A stretch of DNA of 64,000 bases from Cyclospora cayetanensis (taxonomy: Eukaryota; Apicomplexa; Conoidasida; Eucoccidiorida; Eimeriidae): contig NW_020312657.1 in NCBI RefSeq assembly GCF_002999335.1, forward strand, positions 124,001 to 188,000, read 5' to 3'. Both the position numbers and the translations under genes were made by a program. Of this stretch, positions 23,716 to 36,841 are shown in pieces (position 1 is the first letter of the stretch; each line of letters starts with the position of its first letter). Below the pieces are notes generated by a model that was not told where the DNA came from, ran no database searches, and worked only from the letters and a program-made list of their open reading frames with translations.

Positions 23716-26700
23716 CAGTGAGGAGAGCGAAGCAGCGCGTGTTTTGATTGCGAGTCGCAAGAGAACGGCACAGCCGTCTCCCGTCGCTGCTGCTGGTGCT
23801 GCTGCTGCTGCGAAGTGCCGCCGCATTGCTGGTGCTCCTGCATCGACTCCCTCCCCACTACGAGCAGCAAATGCAGCAGCAGCAGCACAGCCCTCTTCTC
23901 CCTGGAGGTCCGCCACTGCTGCAGCAGCAGCTGCAGCAGCAGCAGCAGCAGCTGCTCCCCGTCTCGTGACTTCTCCTCAGGCATCGCCAGTGCCTGCGTG
24001 TTTTAGAGCTTCCCCACTTGCTGCTGCTCGTGCAGCAGCAGCAGCAGCAGCAGCAGCAGCTGCTGCTGCTGCTGCAAGTTCTGCTGAGCAGCAAGTGCAG
24101 CAGCAGCGCGCTGGTCGTAAGCAAGCCAGTGGCAACAGCCTGGTGATAGACGTCGAAGGCGATACAGGGGAAGGCGCAGCAGCAGCAACAGCAGCAACAG
24201 CTGGAGCAGCAGTAAGACTACCCAGGAATTCCACAAGAAGACTGCCTTTGCCACGGCAGCCAGGGACGAATATTAGCGCACAAACATGCATTATTCATGG
24301 AAATACCAACACTGCAAACAGCAGCGCCCGCAGCAGAGGCAAGACTGGCTGCCGCGATTGCATGGCTGTTGTTGCAGCTTTCAGGTATGTCTGTCTGAGT
24401 GCTAGTGTTTGGTTGTGCTAGTGTTTGGCTGTGCTAGTGTTTGGCTGTACTAGTGTTTGGCTGTACTAGTGTTTGGCTGTGCTAGTGTTTGGCTGTACTA
24501 GTGTTTGGTTGTGCTAGTGTTTGGGTGTACTAGTGTTTGGCTGTACTAGTGTTTGGCTGTGCTAGTGTTTGGGTGTACTAGTGTTTGGGTGTACTAGTGT
24601 TTGGCTGTACTAGTGTTTGGCTGTACTAGTGTTTAGCTGTACTAGTGTTTGGCTGTGCTAGTGTTTGGCTGTACTAGTGTTTGGCTGTACTAGTGTTTGG
24701 CTGTACTAGTGTTTGGTTGTGCTAGTGTTTGGGTGTACTAGTGCCGTTTGTACTAGTGTTTGGCTGTACTAGTGTTGCTTGTACAAGCGTCGTTTGTACT
24801 AGTATTTGGTTGTACCAGTGCTGCTTGTACGAGTATTTGGTTGTACCAGTGTTGCTTGTACTAGTGTTTGGCTGTACTAGCGTCGTTTGTACTAGCATTT
24901 GGCTGTACCAGTGCTGCTTGTACTAGTGTTTGGTTGTACTACTTTACTTATTCGTCCTTCAGAATCAGCTCTTTCGTGCGGCAGCAGGCAGCAGCCTGTA
25001 GGGGCTTTTGTGTGTTGACTACGCTGCAGTGCGTTTTGCCACTGTTCGTCTCCCGAAAAGCAGCAGCAATCGCAGCAGCAGCAGCCAGAATGCGTTTCTG
25101 CGAGCAGCAGGATTACGAGCAAGCACCGTCGAGGCTGTTTGCTCCAGTTGCAGTGGAGTGCAGATGCAGCAGCAGCGGCAGCGGAGGGGGGTAGGGAGGA
25201 GCTGCCTGCGCTGCTGCGTGGGTGGAAGGCTAGAATTCGCTGCGGGAAAGATCATGTGTTTTTGAGAACCTATCGAGAGCTCAAGGAAGGATTGTGGTAT
25301 GCCGAGAAATGCTTGTGGCGGGTTGGCACTGCGTTGGAGGAGGGGCTGATGCTGCTAGGAGGAGAGGCGTTTTCATGGCTGCTGCGATTCAAGTTCTTAT
25401 TTGCAAGGGAGCACTTTGTATCGTGTTTCAAGTCTTTGTACCACGCCTTGATTATTTCTCGCTTCGCTTCTTTGTTGGCTCCGCTTTGAGAGTGGCTGCT
25501 TAGTTCTGCTTTTGCAAGGGAGCACTTTGTATCGTGTTTCAAGTCTTTGTACCACGCCTCGATTTTTTCCCGTTTTGCTTCTTTGTTGGCTCCGCTTTTA
25601 GAGTGGCTGCTTAGTTCTGCCTTTGCAAGGGAGCACTTTGTATCGTGTTTCAAGTCTTTGTACCACGCCTTGATTATTTCTCGCTTCGCTTCTTTGTTGG
25701 CTCCGCTTTGAGAGTGGCTGCTTAGTTCTGCCTTTGCAAGGGAGCACTTCGTATCCCGTTGCAAGTCTTTGTACCACGCCTCGATTATTTCTCGCTTCGC
25801 TTCTTTGTTGGCTCCGCTTTGAGAGTGGCTGCTTTTGTTTCCCGTGCGGCCGGCATGCAGCTTGTTGACTGCTGAATAAAATGGATGAGGAGATGATTTT
25901 GTACATATATGGTTTTTTTTGTTTTTGCAGGTGCTCCCTGTGCCTTGCTTCGAGCTTCTTTACTCCTGGTGCTCGTCTGCGTGCTCTCAGCAGAGATCGA
26001 GAGGTAATGATGTGCAAGCCTCCAAACCCTTGAAATATCGGAGAAAGCAGTGCTTTTATACAGGCTGTTCGAGAGGCCGGCTATTGTCGCCAAGACTTCT
26101 TTCTCTTCTTCTTATTCTTAGGATCAACTGTATGTATGGGGGCGTGAGTGTTGTTGCAGCTTGAGCAAGCCATTCGCGAGAAGCAACAACAACTGCTGCA
26201 GGAGGCGCGTCAGCAAATGGCGAAAACGGCTGCGGCTGCGGCAGCGGCCGCTGCTGCTCGTGCAGCTGGTAAGATTCAAAAGGGAAAAGCATCAGGAGCA
26301 CACTGTCGAAAACTAGGGGAAAGGGGGATGGCGCTGTGCTTTGCTGCTGTTTGCGTGCTGTTGCACTTCCCTGGTCACGACGTAGCGCTACTGTAGGAAC
26401 GGAGTGCAGCTTCCTAGGGTGTGAAAAGCTCAAGAAAAGAGGAGTTTATGCTTGCTTGCTTCCTGTGCAAATTCAGAGACACTGCCACCCAGCTACAAGC
26501 CGCACAGGGTGCAGCAGCCGCGAACTCCTGCAGCCCCCCAAGCAGCGCATGCGGCTGCAGCAACAGAAGGTCCATTGTATTTCTGGCAGTCTTGAAGTCT
26601 ACGAGTTTAAAAAGAGTTAGGGGGTTAAAAACATTTGTGGCAGGCGGCCGTAGGGAAAAGGGAGGGAAATAAGAAGAGGAAAGCGCACTCTCATGAGGGC

Positions 26701-27016
26701 TTCAATATTCGAGTGCCTGTGTGCTTGTATATATATATATATATTTATATTTATATGTTTATATGTATATTTGTATATGTGTGCATTGATATACATGTTT
26801 ATGTATGTGTGTGTGTATATTCTGACCGCAGCTTACTGCAAGCGCTTGGCCTTGCAGGATGTGCGGGAGTTTCAGCAGCAACAACTAAAGCAGCAGCATT
26901 CTGGCAACAACAGCAACAGCAGCACATCCGGGAAAAAGTGTCTGACCGAAGAACAAGCACTTGCAGTGCGGCGTGTACTGGCTGCAAAAGGAAAGGGCTG
27001 CTGTACAGTCTTGCAG

Positions 27017-27050
<34 letters not shown>

Positions 27051-27722
27051 TCACGCCTTCAACGAAGAAGCCTTGACGCTGCTTGGATTTCTTGATCGCT
27101 GCATCTTGCTTGCTTAGGGATGACTGCTTAGAACTCCCTGCTCAAGAGTTACTGGCTGCCGTGGAGGGAAGCCAGCAACTGCTTGCGCCAGGAGCCGGTT
27201 GCATGCTTACGCAGTACAACCCTTCGTCTTTCGTGCATGCGAAAGTGCTCTTTTGGGATTTTGTGTGTTTTTGGTGATGTCATACATTGCAGGCCGGATC
27301 GCTAGGGGGGGCAGAGGCTTTGAGGATCGTGCAGCGTCGCTACCGCGTGCTGGCACTGCAGGTGCATCCTGACAAGAATCCTCATCCGCTTGTGAGTTTC
27401 GCTATTGCCTCGGGATGCTGTGGCTGCTTGCTACTGCTGCATCTTCTGTTCATGTTGCTGTGGCTGCTGGCTACTGCTGCATCTTCTGTTCATGTTGCCG
27501 GTGTTCTGTGTGTGCGCACTCGAAAATGCGTTGTGAGGGTCGCTTGACCCCGCGGCTGCTGGTGATGTTGCTGCGCATGCGATGTGCTCCTGAGTGTTTT
27601 CTACGCTGTCGTTGCAGGCAGCAGAAGCTATGCACCTATTGACGGCTGCCCTCCAAGAGGCAACCATCCTGTTTCGTCGTGCCTCCCGCGGAGCTGCACC
27701 TCCCGCTGGCGCTAGGTCTTAG
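22229..27722 (+). CDS. J-domain (Hsp40) protein with large Gln/Ser/Ala-rich N-terminus
   Basis: The J-domain near the C-terminus is assembled over three exons: CCTVLQ, then YRVLALQVHPDKNPHP with the invariant HPD, then AAEAMHLLTAALQEA. It should stimulate an Hsp70 ATPase. Proposed exons, all phase-compatible: 22229-24384, 24963-25190, 25931-26003, 26160-26268, 26477-26569, 26832-27016, 27293-27391, 27618-27722; about 1,015 aa. The last three exons and 26160-26268 are well supported by splice sites and composition; 24963-25190, 25931-26003 and 26477-26569 are inferred. Exon 1 is dominated by poly-Gln, ~26 Ser (23649-23721) and poly-Ala. It also holds three copies of a QLPLPSDKRTTALL-like unit, and ITIVVSDDD and SLVIDVEGD, which look like SUMO-interacting motifs. 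The J-domain call is firm; the start codon and the middle exons are less so. Confidence 0.75.
22815..23225 (+). repeat. Poly-Gln region with repeated PSDKR unit
   Basis: CAG/CAA-rich stretch in exon 1 of the J-domain gene. It is punctuated by three near-identical ~14-residue units containing LPLPSDKR at about 22919, 23008 and 23121. Confidence 0.9.
24391..24945. repeat. 16-bp minisatellite (GTGTTTGGCTGTACTA)
   Basis: About 35 head-to-tail copies with C/T/G variants, decaying toward the 3' side into units with TGCTTGTACTAG. It lies in intron 1 of the J-domain gene. Confidence 0.93.
25395..25845. repeat. 111-bp tandem repeat, four copies
   Basis: The landmark GCACTT recurs at 25411, 25522, 25633 and 25744, an exact period of 111 bp (37 codons). 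It lies in an inferred intron of the J-domain gene. Because the period is a multiple of 3, a minus-strand frame stays open through all copies. Confidence 0.93.
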
Positions 27723-29412
27723 GTCCAAGAGGTATCGGAAGACGAGGGTTAGACATCTTCGTCTATGTATAAAAGTGTATTGGTTAGAAAGGTTAGGGGT
27801 TGTCTTTTTAAACGACCCGTGCTTTTTAGTCTGTTAGAGACGGCAGCCCAGAGCCGAAGGAAGGGAGCACAATAAAAACGGCCATCGACGCGCAGGCGGG
27901 ATTGATGTGCGCTGCCCTGCTGCTGCTGTAGGACTCTCTAGGTGTAACGTTCCATATAAATAGATTATGTATGTATATTAGATGCAATATACACACTCTG
28001 TATCACCTTATTGAGTGTTTCTCAAAAGAAATCTCCCTGTCCTCTGCCGGCTCCCCCTCAGGCAGCCTTCAGCAACCTAGTTGCGCATAGCTTCTAGGAA
28101 GCGTGCAAGTGCGCAACCGTGTCTTCACATATCGAGGTAGCAGTGCGTTAGAGGAAGAAGAGACGCACAAGCATCCAAGCCAACGAGTCAATGCGTTGGT
28201 CCTTGGTAATACAGCGAGCGCACTAGAAAGCTGAAGTTGACCAGTAGCTGGCCTAGTTCGTGAACAGTTTGTTCGCTGTTGGCAACGGCAGCCCTAGGGA
28301 ACGCCGCATCAGCTTTCGCGCGTCACGACTCTGGTACCTCGAGTGAGAGCTGAAGGGGACGGGAAGGGGGGAAGAAGAAGGGAGGAAGGAAACTGGGAAG
28401 CTTGTCGTTTTTTCGCGGACGAGCTGCTTTCTAGCTTTTGTTATCGGCGGGAGTTGTGGCGCGTTGCACACGCTTCCCTCGCATTCTCTCAAGGAGCTGC
28501 ATCTATGCGCCTTGGATAGGCCCATCCAAGGCGCATAGATGCAGCTCCTTGAGAGAATGCGAGGGAAGCGCAGACACCTGGAGGTCGTTGCGCAGCAGGA
28601 TATCTCCGGAAGGCCATTTGACCCCTCGAAGCACTGCAAGATCGCTATGCCCAGGGTGCATATCTCTCTCTTCAGCCGAACTCTAGAGCCTCTGATCCTG
28701 CTAGACAAGGCAGCTCAGGCAAAAGTGCGCATCGACGTATTGGTGCAGCCACACAGACAAGGCCGCGTTATTCCGTCACCCTTTCCACGCACCAACATAT
28801 TTTACGCCTTCCTCCCCCGCGCACGGGCACACACAGCCGAGCAGGAGCAACACCTGTGAAACTCTAGCTAATTGCATGCCCGCCGCCGGTGCAGGCGGAA
28901 GCCTCAAGGGGTCTGACGCTATAAAAGGAAAAGAACAGGAGTAACGGTTAGAGTGGAAGCCAAAGGGTCTAGCGTAGCAGTGACGAGTGCCGTAAGCCCC
29001 CCTTGCGCCGCTCTGCCCCCCTCCCCCCTCACTTAAGGCGATAACAGGGGCCTTTTGATGACGTTTTCTTTTTTTCCCATGAATGAAATGCCGTGTTTTT
29101 ATGATTAAGCCTCTTGATCACGGCCAGGAGAGCCACAGAGAGGCGCGACTCTGCAATGGAAGCGCTTTGTGTGTTTCCCAAGGACCTTGTGGTTGGGGGT
29201 TTAAAGAATCTTCAGAAAAGGCAATACACCCGCCGCTGCGGCTCTCTTTTGTAGTTTTTGGTAGGGTGACTGCACTTCTTTGAGTTGTGCTCGTCTGGCA
29301 TTGCTTCTTCCGTTCACAAGATCCTGTTGCACCCCGCCTCTCGAGCCAGACTTCGTGTGCCTTCCCTTCTCCGTTGCAAAAGCCTCTCTCGCTGTGCCCT
29401 CGACGCGTGCCA
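27723..29412. other. Intergenic with perfect hairpin
   Basis: No conserved coding exon was recognised. A 106-codon open frame (28539-28859 +) starts inside the right arm of the hairpin and has no family match. Confidence 0.5.
28471..28570. repeat. Perfect 47-bp inverted repeat, 6-nt loop
   Basis: Left arm 28471-28517 and right arm 28524-28570 are exact reverse complements; the loop AGGCCC occupies 28518-28523. It lies between genes. Confidence 0.97.
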
Positions 29413-31382
29413 ATGAGCAGCGACAGTGACTCGGATTACGAAATTGCCCCTTTCCACCATTTGGGCACCCCCGCACACGGCTCCGGCAGCAGCGCATCCG
29501 CGGCTCACGTGGCAGGGGGATCTCATAGGACAGCTCGACAAAGCTACCTCACACTCAGGGCCTTGAGAGCTCGTAGGAGGGCTCAGAGACGTCAGTTCGT
29601 GGTGATTGCGGTGCTGGTGCTTGCGGCTGTGTCTGCACTGTACGGTCGTGCCCCCTCAGGAGGCAGCGGCGTCGGGGGGAGTGCGGTTCAGGATGCTACA
29701 GCTGACGTGTTGCATGCGTTGAGAGGCGGACAGCTGAAAGAAGCGCTTTTGGCCTTCTTCGAGGCGTTGAGAGCCTTTGGGAACTCCTCCACGGCTAAGA
29801 AGCTGATCCTGCCCATCTTTCTCGCCGTCATGCTTCGTGTAGCTCGCAAGAAAGTGACCGAAAGCATCAACGGCAGACGCGATGAGAACCGTGCAGAACC
29901 TGCAGCAGCAGCAGCCTCTGCTGCTGCTGCAGGTTCTGCGTTTGTCTCTGCTGCTCCACTGATAGGAGGGGGCGCTGCAACTGCATTGCCGGAGAAAGCT
30001 CATGAAGAAAATCCGGAAGGAGGATCAACCAGCGGAGAAAGGCCATCGGCACCGGCCTATGAATGGTTCAGACGCATGCAGCACACTTTCTCGGGGACTG
30101 TGGTGCTCTTCATCTTCCTCTTTCTCCCATTCAATTTGGCACTTACGTGTCTTTTGATAGGTACTGTCATGACCCCGCCCTTAGAATGCGCATCTGTGGA
30201 AGGTTTGGGGCGGCAGCAACGCTGTTCAGAAAAAAATAGTGATATCACTTTTTTTCTCCCTGCGACATGGCTGCTGCTTCTAGTGCTGCCTGTCTGCCGA
30301 TCTAAGAATTGTGCCGACTTACGACAGCCCATTCTCCCCAGGCAGAGCGGGGTGTGCGTCGTGGGCTGGCTGACGGGGATGCTTCTGTGTGTGTATGTTC
30401 CTCAGCGACGGGCTGCATGCACGCTATCTGCTTCCTTAAGGCACGTTCACCCGCATGCAACGACCTATACGTACAGCTGGTATCATCGCTGCTGCGGCCT
30501 GAGGAGAAGCATCCAGCCTGCAAACCTGCTGCTCTCCCCTTCCTCTGGAGCTGCCTGCTGCTGCTGCTCTTCGCGCCACGCAGCATGGCAGCCGTGTGCG
30601 CTCTCCTTTCTGCAGTGGGAGATCCTGCAGCTGGACTCTGCCGCGCGCAGTGCAGACGCTGGGCACATTCGTCTGCTGCCAGCGCGGCAAGTGGAGGCAG
30701 AGACGCTGGCGAAGCAGGCGGGAAGGAGGGCCTGGCCAGGGAGACGCCCCAGCAGCAGTCTTTCAGTAGTGCAGTCATTGGCTGCAGCTGCACAAGCAGC
30801 AGCAGCAGTGAGAACAGCAGCAGCAGGCAGCGGACGAGGAAGGCGTGTGCATTCGGATTCATCGGCTGCACGCTTGTCTGCGCCCTGGCTTTCGTGCTGC
30901 TAATGGTCTTCCTCGCCTGGCTGGCTCAACCGTCTGCGAGCCAAAGTGTGCCTACAGCTGGAACGGGGGAGGCAACAACGGAGAGATTTGCAAACCCCTT
31001 CCTGGCTACCGTTTTAGAAAGCAGTGGGCTCTCCAACCCGTGGCCTTCCTTCGTTGGATCGGCCGAGTTTCACGCAGCTGACGGTCCAGCAGCGGCGGAT
31101 ATGTCTTTTCCAGGCAGCCGTTTGCTTAGAGGAGAGCTGCATTCGTGGTATCTTCTGGTGCTTCTCGCTTTAGGCATAGGGTGTGTTGCGGCATTTGCGG
31201 AGATGCTCCCCATCAATGGACTAGACGACAATCTGACGTTCCCCATCATCACCCTAGTTTGCCTCTCCGGCGTCTTGGGGGTGTATGTACACCTCAGCGG
31301 GCTGGCAGGCAAACAGGTGACGGGTCAAGCCTTGAGCTCCATGGACAGTTTGAGTTCGCTGGTGCTTCTTTTGTTGCGATAA
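29413..31382 (+). CDS. CTP-dependent lipid kinase-like membrane protein (phytol/dolichol/DAG kinase superfamily)
   Basis: Two exons, 29413-30160 and 30406-31382 (phase 1 junction), 574 aa, with several membrane segments. Family features: WFRRMQHTFSG at residues ~217-227 (the R-K/Q-H start of the conserved region); SMAAVCALLSAVGDPAAGL, aligning with the GDG/ADxxGR region; RKACAFGFIGC, aligning with the KSWxGS segment; and AEMLPINGLDDNLTFPI at ~511-527, the DDN-x-(T/S)-xP signature. Enzymes of this superfamily use CTP to phosphorylate polyprenols, phytol or diacylglycerol at the ER or plastid membranes; the substrate cannot be chosen from sequence. A Ser/Gln-rich insert separates the conserved blocks. 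The GR motif typical of phytol kinases is not clear. Confidence 0.72.
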
Positions 31383-31925
31383 TTCGCAACTAGCACCAGG
31401 AAAAACACCATCAATAGCATCCGATGCACTTATAAAGGCGCACGCGCCAAACGCCAGAACTTCTGCCCTTGCATTGCTGTCGCAACTTCAGCACAGCACC
31501 AGAAAGCTAAGCCCGTACGCCCTTAGAATGCAACCCGCCTTCCGGCAGTGTTGGCTAGCCATCCAGGCAGCTGGCATCCGAGCCATTTCTCGCTATTAGA
31601 TACAGGGAAGCAGAAAAAAGCTGTGTGGGAACATCGTTGAAAAGATTCGATGAAATCATGATGTGAGGTCACTCACACACAGCAAAAGACGCCAGCAGAC
31701 CCCTCTGCGGCCGTAAGATTTTAATAATAATAAAGAGCCCAAGTTTTTTCTATAGACAGACATGAGAGCCTTCGGGCTCATCGTAAGAAAAACCCTCTTA
31801 GAAAGTTGTTGCCTACGCATTTGGGCGTGCGATGGTCGCTGGCGCGTCCGCTGAAGTGTTGTGGGATTGCCCCACGAGCAAACTCTTTGGCTGTTGTTTG
31901 TGCTCTAGGGTTTGCTGCTGCGGTC
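31383..31925. other. Convergent intergenic region
   Basis: Between the 3' ends of the lipid-kinase-like gene (+) and RPC11 (-). Nothing coding was recognised. Confidence 0.6.
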
Positions 31926-32477
31926 TTAATTCTCCCGCCATCTGAACCTACATTCAGTGCAGGTAAAGAAGGACGTCATAGGCTCATCTGATGAGCGAAT
32001 TTGAATCTGATAGAAGAAAGCCTCGGTGTGAGAACAGCTCGGGCAGACAGCTGAGCGGTTGCAAGTCCAGGACGCACAGCAACAACAAGGAAGAGGGCGA
32101 ACGATGGGAGGCACAGACAAAACAGCGGGAAGCCAGGCAACGACTGCATGCAAAAATAGCGTGAAACTGCACGAATACGTGTTCGCTGAAACACAGCTGC
32201 CAACGCACGGAGCGTTTCGTGTCATGGTTGAAGCAGGTAGAGAGGGCGGCGAGGCAAAGATTGCAAAAGCATCTTGGAGCCTACCGGGAATTTTAGCGCC
32301 TGTGTCTTGCAAACTATCCGAGAGTGGCTCATCAACTTTCTTGGGTGTAAGAAGGATCTTGCGCGCCACTTTCTGCTTTATGGCGAATACGTAGGGGCAA
32401 GTCTGGCAGTAAAATTCCATTTGTTCATCCCGCCGCAGCAACAACATATTGTGACAGGTTGGACAGAACAGAGCCAT
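31926..32477 (-). CDS. RPC11: RNA polymerase III subunit RPC11 (C11/RPC10)
   Basis: Small TFIIS-like subunit of Pol III needed for RNA cleavage, termination and reinitiation. Two exons: 32477-32285 and 32050-31926 (phase 1), 105 aa, close to the usual ~108. The N-terminal zinc ribbon has FCPTCHN and FYCQTCPYVFAI. The C-terminal ribbon has VCPSCSHTEAFFYQIQIRS, then SDEPMTSFFTCTEC and a final FRWREN. The acidic DE pair in RSSDEP corresponds to the catalytic hairpin of TFIIS/C11. The start at MALFC is chosen because family members begin there; upstream in-frame codons are not conserved. It diverges from UPRT. Confidence 0.95.
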   Translation of the reverse strand: MALFCPTCHNMLLLRRDEQMEFYCQTCPYVFAIKQKVARKILLTPKKVDEPLSDSLQDTGAKIPGRLQDAFAIFASPPSLPASTMTRNAPCVGSCVSANTYSCSFTLFLHAVVAWLPAVLSVPPIVRPLPCCCCASWTCNRSAVCPSCSHTEAFFYQIQIRSSDEPMTSFFTCTECRFRWREN

Positions 32478-33585
32478 GTTGCGAGGGGGTGGCTGCCGGC
32501 CACGGGGGAGCGGAAGGATTTGAATGGCAAGTAGGCACAAAAGTAAGGTTTTTGGTGACTATACGAGAAGAGAGCAGCAGATGGCGCTGTGAGAAATTCC
32601 CGTCAGTGCTGCTGCTCATCTAATACATAATCGACAGTCACGATGCTTTCCTTGGCCTTGAGCTGGAGGTCGGGCGGTGGAATCCACGAGCGGCTAGAAC
32701 GAAGAAAGAGGAGCACGTAGAAACAAAAGCAGAAATGCTCTGGTAGTCCCGCTGGCGCGTAGGCGCGATTAACGCTATTAGATTGGTGGCAGGGAGTGCC
32801 GTTCTTAGCCGCCGAACGCTTAGAAGCGAAGCCAAATGTGCATCCTGTATGTGGCCACAGAGAGCCTTGGCGTGAAGAAGGCGGAACGGAAGATGAACTT
32901 TATTCAGAAATGATTAGGCGGGAAGACACGGCCCGATGACCGGACAGCAAAAGCACGATGCGAGGAGGCAGCTCATCATGGCAACCTCTTCAAGGAGCGG
33001 CATGGCATTACTCACTTGAACGAAGAACATTGGGGTGTAACCGGCAGCGAGGCGTGGCGAAGCTTGTCGCACCATAAAGGGAGGCCAAAAAACTAGAGAT
33101 CATGAATTAAAACAAGGGCGGAACCGTCGACAGGACTTGCGCATTGCTGGCTGCTGCGCGTGGCTGCGGAAAGTCTGATCGTCGCCTTCGCGAGAGCCTC
33201 TGGAGACGAAACAGCGTGTACTTGAGAATCACGTTCTGCATTTCCAAATTTCGCGAGTTCGCTTCAAGATTCTGCACCTCTACGTGTGGATTAAAGGGCG
33301 TTCACCTCTCCCGCGCTCGGGTGTACGAACACCTCTATCTCTCTGGCCCCACATGAGGCCTCAGTTCTGCATCAAGGCTATTTGAACTCCCTTCGGCTGC
33401 ATGTTTTTTGCCTGCCCCCAAGAATTTAGGCAGCCATACTCCGCCACTGTTTTCTCGTAGCTCAGTTCCGTTTCGCGCCTCTCGTTGTAACGCGTCGGGC
33501 ATTGTCTAGCAGACACCCCAGCAACTTCTGCGGTCCGCGTCGTTGCCATCACAGAATCTGCACTTGAAAGGCGACGATCATAAAA
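32478..33585. other. Divergent intergenic region RPC11/UPRT
   Basis: About 1.1 kb between two outward-reading genes; probably carries both promoters. No other gene was seen. Confidence 0.5.

Positions 33586-36841
<3,256 letters not shown>

Noticed and set aside
27117..27280. Open frame DDCLELPAQELLAAVEG between J-domain exons
   Set aside because: The J-domain is complete and in phase when 27016 is joined directly to 27293, so this stretch is intronic.
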